Positions 55,920-64,000 of a stretch of DNA of 64,000 bases are shown here, in pieces. The DNA is taken from contig NZ_CP104883.1 of NCBI RefSeq assembly GCF_025449335.1, positions 3,092,501 through 3,156,500 of the forward strand, read 5' to 3'. The notes beneath the pieces were generated by a model. It did not search any database, was not told where the DNA came from, and saw nothing but the letters and a program-made list of their open reading frames with translations. Made by a program: the position numbers and the translations under genes. The DNA is from Bartonella sp. HY328. Its GTDB lineage: Bacteria > Pseudomonadota > Alphaproteobacteria > Rhizobiales > Rhizobiaceae. Position 1 is the stretch's first letter, and every line of letters starts with the position of its first letter.

Positions 55920-57764
55920 ATGGCAAGCAATAATTCAAATGCTTCGGCAGCGCAGGATAAAAAATCCTATCAATATGTCGACCACGAGTTCGATGTCATT
56001 GTAGTTGGCGCTGGTGGCTCTGGTTTGCGTGCAACCTTGGGCATGGCCGAGCAAGGTTTCAAAACCGCTTGTATTACCAAGGTTTTCCCAACCCGCTCGC
56101 ATACAGTAGCGGCGCAGGGTGGCATTGCCGCATCCCTATCTAATATGGGGCCTGACAGCTGGCAGTGGCACATGTATGACACCATCAAGGGTTCTGACTG
56201 GCTTGGTGACATGGATGCGATGGAATATCTAACCCGTCAAGCACCTGCTGCGGTTTATGAGCTTGAGCATTATGGTGTGCCATTCTCGCGTACCGAAGAA
56301 GGCAAGATTTATCAACGCCCCTTTGGTGGCCACACCACTGAATTTGGTGAAGGCCCACCCGTGCAGCGCACATGCGCGGCCGCTGACCGTACAGGCCACG
56401 CTATTTTGCATACGCTTTATGGCCAAAGCCTAAAACATAATGCGCAATTCTTTATTGAATATTTCGCACTTGATCTCATCATGACTGACGGTGTTTGCAC
56501 CGGTGTTGTTGCTTGGAACCTTGATGACGGTACAATTCACCGTTTTTCTGCCAAGATGGTAGTGTTGGCAACTGGTGGTTATGGTCGCGCTTACTTCTCA
56601 GCAACGTCTGCCCACACCTGCACTGGTGATGGCGGCGGCATGATTGCGCGTGCAGGTCTTCCTTTGCAGGATATGGAATTTGTGCAATTCCACCCAACTG
56701 GTATTTACGGCTCTGGCTGTTTGATTACTGAAGGCGCACGCGGTGAAGGTGGCTACCTCATCAACTCTGAGGGCGAGCGCTTTATGGAGCGTTATGCGCC
56801 ATCTTTCAAAGATCTAGCATCGCGTGACGTTGTTTCACGCTGCATGACCATTGAAATTCGTGAAGGACGCGGCGTTGGTCCAAAGAAAGACCATATTTTC
56901 CTTGTTCTTAGCCATATTGATCCAGCTATTCTTCATGAACGCCTACCCGGTATTTCGGAATCAGCCCGTATTTTTGCCGGCGTAGATCTTACCAAAGACC
57001 CAATTCCGGTATTGCCAACCGTTCACTATAATATGGGCGGCATCCCAACCAATTATTGGGGCGAAGTGCTAAATCCAACTGAGGAAGATAATGATCGCGT
57101 TCAGCCAGGCTTAATGGCTGTGGGTGAAGCAAGTTGCGCTTCCGTTCACGGTGCTAATCGTCTTGGCTCCAACTCACTTATCGATTTGGTGGTGTTTGGC
57201 CGTGCGGCCGCTTTACGTGCAGCAAAGGTAATTGACCGTGACGCTCCAATTCCTGAGCTTAATATTGAAGCATGTGACAAAATCATGGAACGCTTCGACC
57301 GTATTCGTTTTGCGAATGGCTCAAAGCCAACAGCGGAGCTGCGTGATAAGATGCAACGCGCCATGCAGGAAGATGCGGCTGTTTTCCGTCAGGAAGATTC
57401 GTTAGTAAGTGGTTGCGAACGTATTTCAGCTATTTGGGATGAATTGCCAGATGTGAAAGTAACCGACCGCTCAATGATCTGGAATTCAGATTTAATGGAA
57501 ACATTGGAACTTGATAATCTGATGGCAAATGCAATTTGTACCGTTTACTCGGCTGTTGCACGTAAGGAAAGCCGCGGCGCTCATGCCCGTGAAGATTTCC
57601 CAGATCGCGATGATGTAAACTGGCGTAAACATACATTATCTCACCTTTCACCGGAAGGCAAAGTTAGTCTTTCCTATCGTGCTGTGCATGTGGATCCACT
57701 TACTCGCTATGAAGATGGTGGTATTGATCCAAAGAAAATCGCGCCTAAAAAGCGCGTTTACTAG
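55920..57764 (+). CDS. sdhA: Succinate dehydrogenase flavoprotein subunit
   Basis: Catalytic subunit oxidising succinate to fumarate, 614 residues. FAD-binding GAGGSGLRATLGMAEQ (about 28-43); covalent FAD His in TRSHTVAAQGGIAASL (about 58-73); active-site stretches HPTGIYGSGCLITEGARGEG and RMTIEIREGRG-like CMTIEIREGRG; and HYNMGGIPTNY. The C-terminal domain ends KKRVY. The ATG at 55920 is six bases after the sdhD stop, so the two are translationally close. Confidence 0.98.
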   Translation: MASNNSNASAAQDKKSYQYVDHEFDVIVVGAGGSGLRATLGMAEQGFKTACITKVFPTRSHTVAAQGGIAASLSNMGPDSWQWHMYDTIKGSDWLGDMDAMEYLTRQAPAAVYELEHYGVPFSRTEEGKIYQRPFGGHTTEFGEGPPVQRTCAAADRTGHAILHTLYGQSLKHNAQFFIEYFALDLIMTDGVCTGVVAWNLDDGTIHRFSAKMVVLATGGYGRAYFSATSAHTCTGDGGGMIARAGLPLQDMEFVQFHPTGIYGSGCLITEGARGEGGYLINSEGERFMERYAPSFKDLASRDVVSRCMTIEIREGRGVGPKKDHIFLVLSHIDPAILHERLPGISESARIFAGVDLTKDPIPVLPTVHYNMGGIPTNYWGEVLNPTEEDNDRVQPGLMAVGEASCASVHGANRLGSNSLIDLVVFGRAAALRAAKVIDRDAPIPELNIEACDKIMERFDRIRFANGSKPTAELRDKMQRAMQEDAAVFRQEDSLVSGCERISAIWDELPDVKVTDRSMIWNSDLMETLELDNLMANAICTVYSAVARKESRGAHAREDFPDRDDVNWRKHTLSHLSPEGKVSLSYRAVHVDPLTRYEDGGIDPKKIAPKKRVY

Positions 57765-57776
57765 GGGAGCAAAATA

Positions 57777-58556
57777 ATGGTTCAAATGACCCTTCCCAAA
57801 AATTCCACGGTTAAAAAAGGCAAGGTCTGGCCAAAGCCAGAGCAAAACCAAAACTTAACGGAATTTCGTATTTATCGCTGGTCACCAGATGATGGTGAAA
57901 ATCCACGCCTTGACACTTTTTATGTGGATCGTGATTCATGTGGGCCGATGATTTTGGATGGACTTTTATACATCAAAAATCATGTTGACCCAACATTGAC
58001 ACTGCGTCGTTCTTGCCGTGAAGGTATTTGCGGCTCTTGTGCGATGAATATTGATGGCTCCAACACCCTTGCTTGTATTACCGGCATGGATGAAGTTAAG
58101 CACCCAATTAAGGTCTATCCATTGCCTTCAATGCCAGTGGTCAAAGATCTTGTGCCAGATCTTAATCGTTTCTATGCCCAGCATCGCTTGATCGAGCCTT
58201 GGTTGCAAACCGTATCGCCAACACCAGAAAAAGAATGGCTACAAAGCCATGATGATCGCTTGAAACTTGATGGGCTTTATGAGTGTATTTTATGCGCTTG
58301 CTGCCAGACATCTTGCCCAAGCTATTGGTGGAATGGTGATCGTTATCTGGGACCCTCGGTTCTATTGCAGGCTTATCGTTGGATTGCTGATTCACGCGAT
58401 GAAGCAACCGGTGACCGCCTAGATAAGCTTGAAGATCCTTTCCGGCTTTATCGCTGTCATACCATCATGAACTGTACGCAAACTTGCCCTAAAGGACTAA
58501 ATCCTGCCAAGGCAATTGCCGAGATTAAGAAATTGATGGTTGAGCGTCAGCTCTAA
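57777..58556 (+). CDS. sdhB: Succinate dehydrogenase iron-sulfur subunit
   Basis: Electron-transfer subunit, 259 residues. The [2Fe-2S] ligands are in CREGICGSCAMNIDGSNTLAC (about 81-101, quoted in part), the [4Fe-4S] ligands in CILCACCQTSC (about 172-182) and the [3Fe-4S] ligands in CHTIMNCTQTCPKG (about 229-242). The start has GGGGAGCAAAAT before it. Last gene of the sdh operon, closed by a strong terminator. Confidence 0.98.
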   Translation: MVQMTLPKNSTVKKGKVWPKPEQNQNLTEFRIYRWSPDDGENPRLDTFYVDRDSCGPMILDGLLYIKNHVDPTLTLRRSCREGICGSCAMNIDGSNTLACITGMDEVKHPIKVYPLPSMPVVKDLVPDLNRFYAQHRLIEPWLQTVSPTPEKEWLQSHDDRLKLDGLYECILCACCQTSCPSYWWNGDRYLGPSVLLQAYRWIADSRDEATGDRLDKLEDPFRLYRCHTIMNCTQTCPKGLNPAKAIAEIKKLMVERQL

Positions 58557-58581
58557 TCCTATATTCTTTATGAGTGGATTG

Positions 58582-58613
58582 AAAATGCCCTGAATGAAAA
58601 TTCAGGGCATTTT
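58582..58613 (+). terminator. Rho-independent terminator of sdhCDAB
   Basis: A 13-bp perfect stem (AAAATGCCCTGAA / TTCAGGGCATTTT) with a T-rich tail, 25 bases after sdhB. Confidence 0.92.
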
Positions 58614-58836
58614 ATTTTAAAGCCTATTCATGTCAAATTGCGCAATTTGACATTATGGTAATGGGCACTAAGCGGTGGCGTTAAGATATTTTCAAATCAA
58701 CGCCCTGCATAAGTTTACAAAAACCCTCACATTTTGCTAAAAATTTGCAATAATGTTTAACTTTGTTTTTGAGACTCACGTGATTTATGCTAGTCACGAA
58801 CAAACGAGGGAAAAACCCTAAGCAAAAGGAAGAATC

Positions 58837-60243
58837 ATGTCTTATGATGTTGTGGTGATCGGTTCCGGCCCTGGCGGCTATGTTTGTGCATTCAAAGCAG
58901 CCCAATTAGGCCTTAAAACCGCAATGATTGAAAAACGTAAAACATTTGGTGGCACTTGCCTTAATGTTGGCTGCATTCCATCAAAGGCGTTGCTTCATGC
59001 TTCAGAAGTTTATGCTGAAGCCTCTCATGGCTATGACTCAATTGGTGTTAAAATTGGCAAACCAGAGTTTGATTTTGCCAAAATGATGGAATTTAAACAA
59101 AGCGTTATTGATGCCAATACCAGCGGCGTTGCTTTTCTAGCTAAGAAAAACAAGGTTGATACTTTTATTGGTACTGGTAAAATTGTTGCGCAAGGCAAAG
59201 TTGAAGTAACTGCTGAAGATGGCAGTGTTCAAACGGTTGAAACCAAAAATATCGTAATCGCAACCGGCTCGGATGTTGCAGGTATTCCTGGTGTGGAATT
59301 TGAATTTGATGAAAAAACCATTATTTCATCGACAGGAGCCTTAGCCCTTACCAAAGTACCATTAACAATGATTGTTGTTGGTGCCGGTGTAATTGGTAGT
59401 GAACTTGGTTCAGTTTATGCGCGTCTTGGTACAAAAGTAACGGTTGTAGAATATCTTGATAAAGCTCTTGGCGGTATGGATGGCGAAGTATCGCGCAACT
59501 TCCAAAGACTTATGGAAAAGCAAGGCATCACTTATAAGCTTGGCGCAAAAGTAACTGGTGTTGAAAATGGCTTTATGGGCGCAACAGTGCGTTATGAACC
59601 TGTAAGCGGCGGCGAAACACAATCTCTTCATGGCGATGTTGTTTTGGTTGCAACAGGCCGTAAACCTTATACAGCCGGTCTTGGCCTTGAAGAAGTTGGC
59701 GTAAAGCTAGACAGCCGCGGCTGCGTTGAAATTGACAATCATTGGAAAACTACACTTGATGGCGTTTATGCCATTGGTGACGTAGTAAAAGGCCCAATGC
59801 TTGCCCATAAAGCTGAAGATGAAGGCGTTGCCGTTGCTGAAATTTTGGCAGGTCAAAAAGGCCATGTCAATTTTGACGTAATCCCTGGCGTTGTTTACAC
59901 CCAACCAGAAGCTGCCTCTGTTGGTAAAACTGAAGAAGAATTAAAAGCCGCAGGTATTGAATATAATGTTGGCAAATTCCCATTCACTGCCAATGGTCGT
60001 GCACGCTCGATCCAGCACACTGATGGATTTGTAAAAATCCTTGCTTGCAAAAAAACCGACCGCGTTCTTGGTGGCCACATTCTTGGTTATGGCGCAGGTG
60101 AAATGATCCACGAAATCGCCGTTCTTATGGAATTTGGCGGTTCTTCGGAGGATCTAGGCCGCACATGTCATGCCCACCCAACTATGTCAGAAGCTGTACG
60201 TGAAGCGGCCCTTGCTACTTTCGCAAAACCGCTACATATGTAA
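58837..60243 (+). CDS. lpdA: Dihydrolipoyl dehydrogenase (E3)
   Basis: FAD-dependent E3 of 2-oxoacid dehydrogenase complexes, 468 residues. FAD motif VIGSGPGGYVCAFKAAQ (about 7-23), redox disulfide GGTCLNVGCIPSKALL (about 38-53), NAD-binding VGAGVIGSELGSVYARLG (about 184-201), second FAD motif GVYAIGDVV, and the active-site His-Glu pair in HAHPTMSEA (about 446-454). AAGGAAG precedes the ATG. In many relatives lpdA ends a mdh-sucCDAB-lpdA operon; here it stands alone behind sdhB with its own spacer and terminator. Confidence 0.97.
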   Translation: MSYDVVVIGSGPGGYVCAFKAAQLGLKTAMIEKRKTFGGTCLNVGCIPSKALLHASEVYAEASHGYDSIGVKIGKPEFDFAKMMEFKQSVIDANTSGVAFLAKKNKVDTFIGTGKIVAQGKVEVTAEDGSVQTVETKNIVIATGSDVAGIPGVEFEFDEKTIISSTGALALTKVPLTMIVVGAGVIGSELGSVYARLGTKVTVVEYLDKALGGMDGEVSRNFQRLMEKQGITYKLGAKVTGVENGFMGATVRYEPVSGGETQSLHGDVVLVATGRKPYTAGLGLEEVGVKLDSRGCVEIDNHWKTTLDGVYAIGDVVKGPMLAHKAEDEGVAVAEILAGQKGHVNFDVIPGVVYTQPEAASVGKTEEELKAAGIEYNVGKFPFTANGRARSIQHTDGFVKILACKKTDRVLGGHILGYGAGEMIHEIAVLMEFGGSSEDLGRTCHAHPTMSEAVREAALATFAKPLHM

Positions 60244-60261
60244 GCTTTTCACCTCTAATAA

Positions 60262-60292
60262 AAGCCCCCTTTGCTTTGTCCAAAGGGGGCTT
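60262..60292 (+). terminator. Hairpin terminator after lpdA
   Basis: A 12-bp perfect stem (AAGCCCCCTTTG / CAAAGGGGGCTT), 18 bases after the stop; the T run is short. Confidence 0.8.
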
Positions 60293-60751
60293 AAACTACC
60301 TAAAAAGTCCAAAACGAGCTTATACTCCCCAAAAACATTGACTTATTTTTAATATTTGTCGAATTTAATAAAACCAATCCCTCTTTAAAAACTTAACTAT
60401 TACCTAATTTTATTATCAAGGGCGTGCAGGGTGAAAATCCTTTTAAGTTCAGGCCAGATATCATGCGCGATTTTTGGGCGCAATTTAAAACAATAAAGCC
60501 AAAACGCTCGTTTTCCATAATTTTGTTTCCATTAAATAGCCTTTCAATAAATTATAACTTGACTATATTTATCATGTTTGATAGCCAAAGTTAAAAATAA
60601 ATATAGGCTAGAGGAAAGTTTATACCAACGAAGTTCGAAAAGTAGAATTTAATATTACCTAGCTGTATTTAAGTTATGAACAATTATCTAGCCATTCAAG
60701 AAAATTATTGATGGTTATTATTACTTAACTTGTTTTATTGGTGATATAAAG
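60293..60751. other. Promoter region of the haem uptake locus
   Basis: About 460 AT-rich bases before the haem receptor gene. Iron-dependent control (Fur, RirA or Irr) is expected for such loci, but I found no sequence matching an Irr or RirA box well enough to report. No gene is visible. Confidence 0.4.
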
Positions 60752-62946
60752 ATGATAAAAGTCAATTATAAAATAAAAAAAAACTTTTTATAACTACTTT
60801 TTTGACATTATCAATATTTTCTAGCTTAACCTCATCGCAAGCAAATGCAGCACAAGAAAATGAAAACGAGCTTGATACCGTTGTTGTCGATGCTGAAAAC
60901 AAACACAGTTTGAAAAATAAGGGTGTTTTAACCGATACTGTTACCACTAAAGATATTCAAAACAAGCAAGTGGATAATGTCAACGACATTTCTCGGCTTG
61001 ATCCAGCAATTAATTATAACCGCCAAAATGATAGTTTTAATATTCGCGGTCTTGATGGCAATCGTGTCACCACTACAATTGATGGCATTCCGATACCGTG
61101 GCTTGATGATATCACGCGCGGCGTTAAGGGCGGTTCATCAGCCTTTGACTTTGCTTCCCTATCGGCAATAGATATTGGTAAGGGATCAGATTCAAGTATT
61201 TACGGTTCTGGCTCGCTTGGCGGCATTGTGTTAATGCGCACCATAGACCCTGAGGATCTTATTAAAGACAATAAAAATTGGGGATCAATTACCAAAGGCA
61301 GTTACGATTCAGCCAATCGCAGTTGGAACATAAACGAAGCTTTTGCAGTTAAATTCAATCAAACTTACATGTTATTACAAGGCGGTTATATTGGCGGCAA
61401 GCAGCGTGCAAATAATAGCGATGACGGTGGTTATGGCGTAATGCGCAGCATGCAAAACCCAGAAAATTTCACTAGCAAAAATTACCTATTTAAAATCCAC
61501 CAATATATTAATGATCAACACCGCTTAGGTTTTACCGCCGAGCGCTTTGACAATGACCGTGACACATGGGTGCTAAACCAAGCGAGCGCGCAATTTAAGC
61601 CTGCGAGCACTTATCAAGAGCAAAATCGCAAGCGTGAGCGTTATTCAGCTTCATATGATTATTATGGCAGTGGTGATGGTTGGTTAGATCGTGCCCGCAT
61701 CATTGGCTATTGGCAAGAAAATAGTGCAAGTTCTGGAACCGAACAAATTCGACTAACCACACCCAAAGGTGATTTTTATCGAATTTCCAACACGCAAAAT
61801 CGCGATTATGGCTTATCATTTGATGCAATGAAGCTATTAACATTTGACAATGTTACCCATACTTTGCGCATTGCCGGCAATGGTTCATCTTCGCGCTTTG
61901 AGCAATATACAACTGGTCGTGATAGTTGCCCACCACCACCTTATCGTCCACCCTATATGATGTGCAAATTTCTACTTAGCGACCAATCTGAAATACCAAC
62001 TACCCGCTCAACAAGTTGGGGTATAAGTATTGAAGATGAAATGGCTTTTTTGAACAATCGCCTAAGAATTACCCCTGGCGGTCGGTTCGACTGGTTTAAA
62101 CATAAGCCCTCAACCACAAAAGGCTTTGAAACCAACGTATTTTTCCATGGCTATGCAGCAGAGGTTAGCGATTCGCACTTTTCGCCAAAACTACGTGGCG
62201 AATGGGATGCTAGCGAAAACCTTATGTTTTATGCGCAGTGGGCACAAAGTTTTAGAGCGCCAAGTTCGTCAGAACTTTACTTAGAATTTGCCAATCCTGG
62301 CATTTACCACCTTTATGGCAACCCCAACTTGAAGCCTGAAATTGGTAATGGATTTGATATTGGTGCAAAATATACAAGTAACAACTGGGGTGGTTCACTT
62401 GGACTATTTAGCAATTATTATAAAAATTTTATCGGCCGCAAAGAACTTGGACCATCGCTTATGTTTCCAAGTGGTGAGGCTGTTTATATAAACCGCGCTA
62501 AGGTGCGTATTTCCGGCGTGGAAGCAAAAGCCTATTGGCAAATAACTTCCAATTGGCGCACAGATTTCAGCCTCGCTTATATGGAAGGCAAGGATCGCGA
62601 AACCGATGAATATTTAAATTCTATTCCACCATTTAAAGGAACGCTTGGTGTTGGCTATTCTCAAGAAATATGGGGCGCTGATTTAAGAATGACGGCAGCG
62701 GCAAAACGCAATCGAGTAGAAAACAAGTCGGATTACGCCAAAGCCCCCGGCTATGCCGTTTTTGATATTAGTGGTTGGTGGCGTCCTACTGGTGAAAAAG
62801 GCTCTAAATTGCAAGCAGGTATCTATAATATATTTAATAAAACCTATTGGAATGCACTCGATCTGCCATCAAGTGCTAACTATAAAAAGGTTTATTATAG
62901 TGAACCGGGACGTAATTTTAAAATTTCTTTTGTGCAAGAATTTTAG
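60752..62946 (+). CDS. TonB-dependent haem/haemoglobin receptor, frame-split in the signal peptide
   Basis: Outer-membrane receptor of about 731 residues if the frame is joined. The plausible start is the ATG at 60752, with GGTGA seven bases upstream, reading MIKVNYKIKK; this frame stops at TAA (60791) just after a run of nine A (60775-60783). The other frame, open from 60772, reads KKLFITTFLTLSIFSSLTSS and continues QANAAQENE, a normal signal peptide end; one extra A would fuse them. The plug domain has RLDPAINYNRQNDSFNIRGL and DGIPIPWLDD; the barrel carries the haem-receptor FRAP...NPNL box (FRAPSSSELYLEF then GNPNLKPE, about 470-500 of the open frame) and ends in the typical aromatic FVQEF. 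An unusual CPPPPYRPPYMMC stretch lies in one loop. hmuT follows. Confidence 0.82.
60775..60783 (+). repeat. A9 homopolymer in the receptor signal sequence
   Basis: Nine consecutive A bases lie exactly where the reading frame shifts. Ten A (or seven) would give one continuous signal peptide from the ATG at 60752. It is a possible slippage site for replication, transcription or sequencing. Confidence 0.8.
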
Positions 62947-63054
62947 CCAATATCGCGCCAAAGGGCGAAACTTTGGACATTTAAAAACCTAGCAAGATAC
63001 AGCGATAAACAAAGTGTCCTGCTTCACATGCCGCAAAAATGAAAAGGATAGGTT

Positions 63055-63972
63055 ATGACAAAAACACATAAGACTGTTACCAAAAACCGAATTTTAAAAA
63101 CTTTTATGCTTGCGGCATTTGCACTGGCGGCGAATAGTCAACCGTCTTTAATACAAGCTAGCGAGATCTTGATTAATGATAATGCTAAATTAGTATCCAT
63201 CGGTTGGCCCGTTACTGAGACCATTATTGCCCTTGGTGATAAAGATCGTTTAGTCGGTGTTGATAAACGCAGCACCTTTATGAAGGAAGGAAGCGATCTT
63301 ACAAATATTGGCGCTGCCGCAACTATTGACCTTGCTGCAATTAAAAAAGTTGATGGCCAAACTGTCTTGGCTTTAGAGGGTGCTTTAAATAAGGATAATT
63401 TAACCTCTATTGAAAGCAACAAGATTCCAGTTCTTATTATTCCAGATGATCACAGTGAAGATGGCGTCATCGATAAAGTTAGTTTTATTGGCCATGCACT
63501 TAATCATGAAGATAAGGTCAATGAGTTAATTGCACGAATAAAAAACGACTTTAATAAAGCAAACAGTATAAAGGCTGAACTTACCACTAAGAAAAAAGTG
63601 CTTTTTCTTTTGACAGTACCTTCAGGCGACAAGGAAGTTGGTCCTATATTCATGGCTGGTAAAAACACTCCTGCCCATGACATTATTGTTCTTTCAGGCG
63701 GAGAAAATGCCGCCGCCAATATTGAATCCTATGTGCCTTTAAACAAAGAACAAGTGACTAAAATGGCGCCCGACCTTATTTTATCTATGAGCAATGATGG
63801 TTTCCCAACGATTGAAACATTGTTAACGCAAGCGCCATTGCAAGATACTCCGGCAGTTAAGAATAAAGATCTTTTGCGCTTAGATGGTTTAAAGCTACTT
63901 GGCTTTGGCCCTGATACTGGTATCATCATGCAGGAAATCGCCCAAAAATTGGTAGATATCCAAAATCGTTAA
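63055..63972 (+). CDS. hmuT: Periplasmic haem-binding protein HmuT
   Basis: Class III (helical backbone) substrate-binding protein of 305 residues with a signal peptide (basic MTKTHKTVTKNRILK then LAAFALAANS, cut near IQASE). The domain begins LVSIGWPVTETIIALGDKDRLVGVDKRSTF, in which the Tyr-type haem ligand region of HmuT/ShuT (D-x-S/T-S/T-x-Y/F) is represented by DKRSTF. Further on are IGAAATIDLAAIKKV and a C-terminal DLILSMSNDGFPTI and LKLLGFGPDT. It should pass haem from the TonB receptor to an HmuUV ABC importer, presumably encoded just beyond the window. AGGATAGGTT precedes the ATG. The usual ligand Tyr appears to be Phe here. Confidence 0.88.
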   Translation: MTKTHKTVTKNRILKTFMLAAFALAANSQPSLIQASEILINDNAKLVSIGWPVTETIIALGDKDRLVGVDKRSTFMKEGSDLTNIGAAATIDLAAIKKVDGQTVLALEGALNKDNLTSIESNKIPVLIIPDDHSEDGVIDKVSFIGHALNHEDKVNELIARIKNDFNKANSIKAELTTKKKVLFLLTVPSGDKEVGPIFMAGKNTPAHDIIVLSGGENAAANIESYVPLNKEQVTKMAPDLILSMSNDGFPTIETLLTQAPLQDTPAVKNKDLLRLDGLKLLGFGPDTGIIMQEIAQKLVDIQNR

Positions 63973-64000
63973 TTTAAGTTACGTAAGACAAATACATAAG

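Noticed and set aside
60540..60751. Possible Irr or RirA iron box upstream of the haem receptor
   Set aside because: AAGTTCGAAAAGTAGAATTT and nearby sequences do not match the known consensus well enough.

Overview
The window looks like chromosomal DNA of an alphaproteobacterium of the order Hyphomicrobiales (Rhizobiales), near the Brucellaceae/Bartonellaceae. Evidence: an F1 ATP synthase operon atpHAGDC without the Fo genes, a carD/fdxA pair, the two-domain type of dCTP deaminase next to metZ, a SAM-II riboswitch before metZ, sdhCDAB order, a MutL with the DQHA endonuclease motif, and a palindromic intergenic element of the Bru-RS/RIME kind. Base composition is AT-rich for that group (roughly 40% GC by eye), and intergenic spaces are long and AT-rich.

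Layout. 1-560: end of an unrecognised gene, then a miniature inverted-repeat element. 0.9-6 kb (minus strand): carD, fdxA, pnp, rpsO. 6.5-11.8 kb (plus): atpH-atpA-atpG-atpD-atpC. 12.5-20.9 kb: RsmC-like methyltransferase, tRNA-Gly(CCC), a DUF883/holin-like membrane pair, an ADP-ribosylglycohydrolase, an M20 amidohydrolase, a frameshifted hypothetical gene, dcd, a SAM-II riboswitch and metZ. 21-28.7 kb (plus): mutL, a UDP-glucuronate-4-epimerase-like gene, mutM, an M20 dipeptidase, an RNase D-like exonuclease and a lone DnaB-core ATPase. 28.7-46 kb (minus): one huge type I secreted, BapA-like Ig-repeat adhesin gene, split by a 4-nt deletion. 46.7-49 kb: cardiolipin synthase/PLD converging on an endonuclease/exonuclease/phosphatase-family gene. 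49.6-51.9 kb: a cystine/polar amino acid ABC importer. 52-54.6 kb: a 103-bp palindromic repeat, a DUF4424 protein and an MFS transporter. 54.9-60.2 kb: an FNR-type box, sdhCDAB and lpdA. 60.7-64 kb: a TonB-dependent haem receptor and the haem-binding protein HmuT, the start of a haem uptake locus that runs off the window.

How it works together. Most of the window is housekeeping: energy (F1 ATPase, succinate dehydrogenase, E3), RNA turnover (PNPase, RNase D-like), methionine synthesis, nucleotide supply and DNA repair (MutL, MutM). The accessory and surface genes are the interesting part. The adhesin gene would encode about 5765 residues if its reading frame were restored. It is built from about 44 Ig-like modules, most arranged in a higher-order array of seven-module blocks (about 2.31 kb each). 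Two blocks share a near-identical 1.68-kb stretch, and one copy carries the 4-nt deletion that cuts the protein off from its C-terminal type I secretion signal. The haem receptor gene has its signal peptide split by an A9 homopolymer that is one base short of the open frame. A third gene (17.5-18.1 kb) also has a small frameshift. These three lesions could be assembly errors, real decay, or, for the first two, on/off switching of surface proteins; raw reads would decide.
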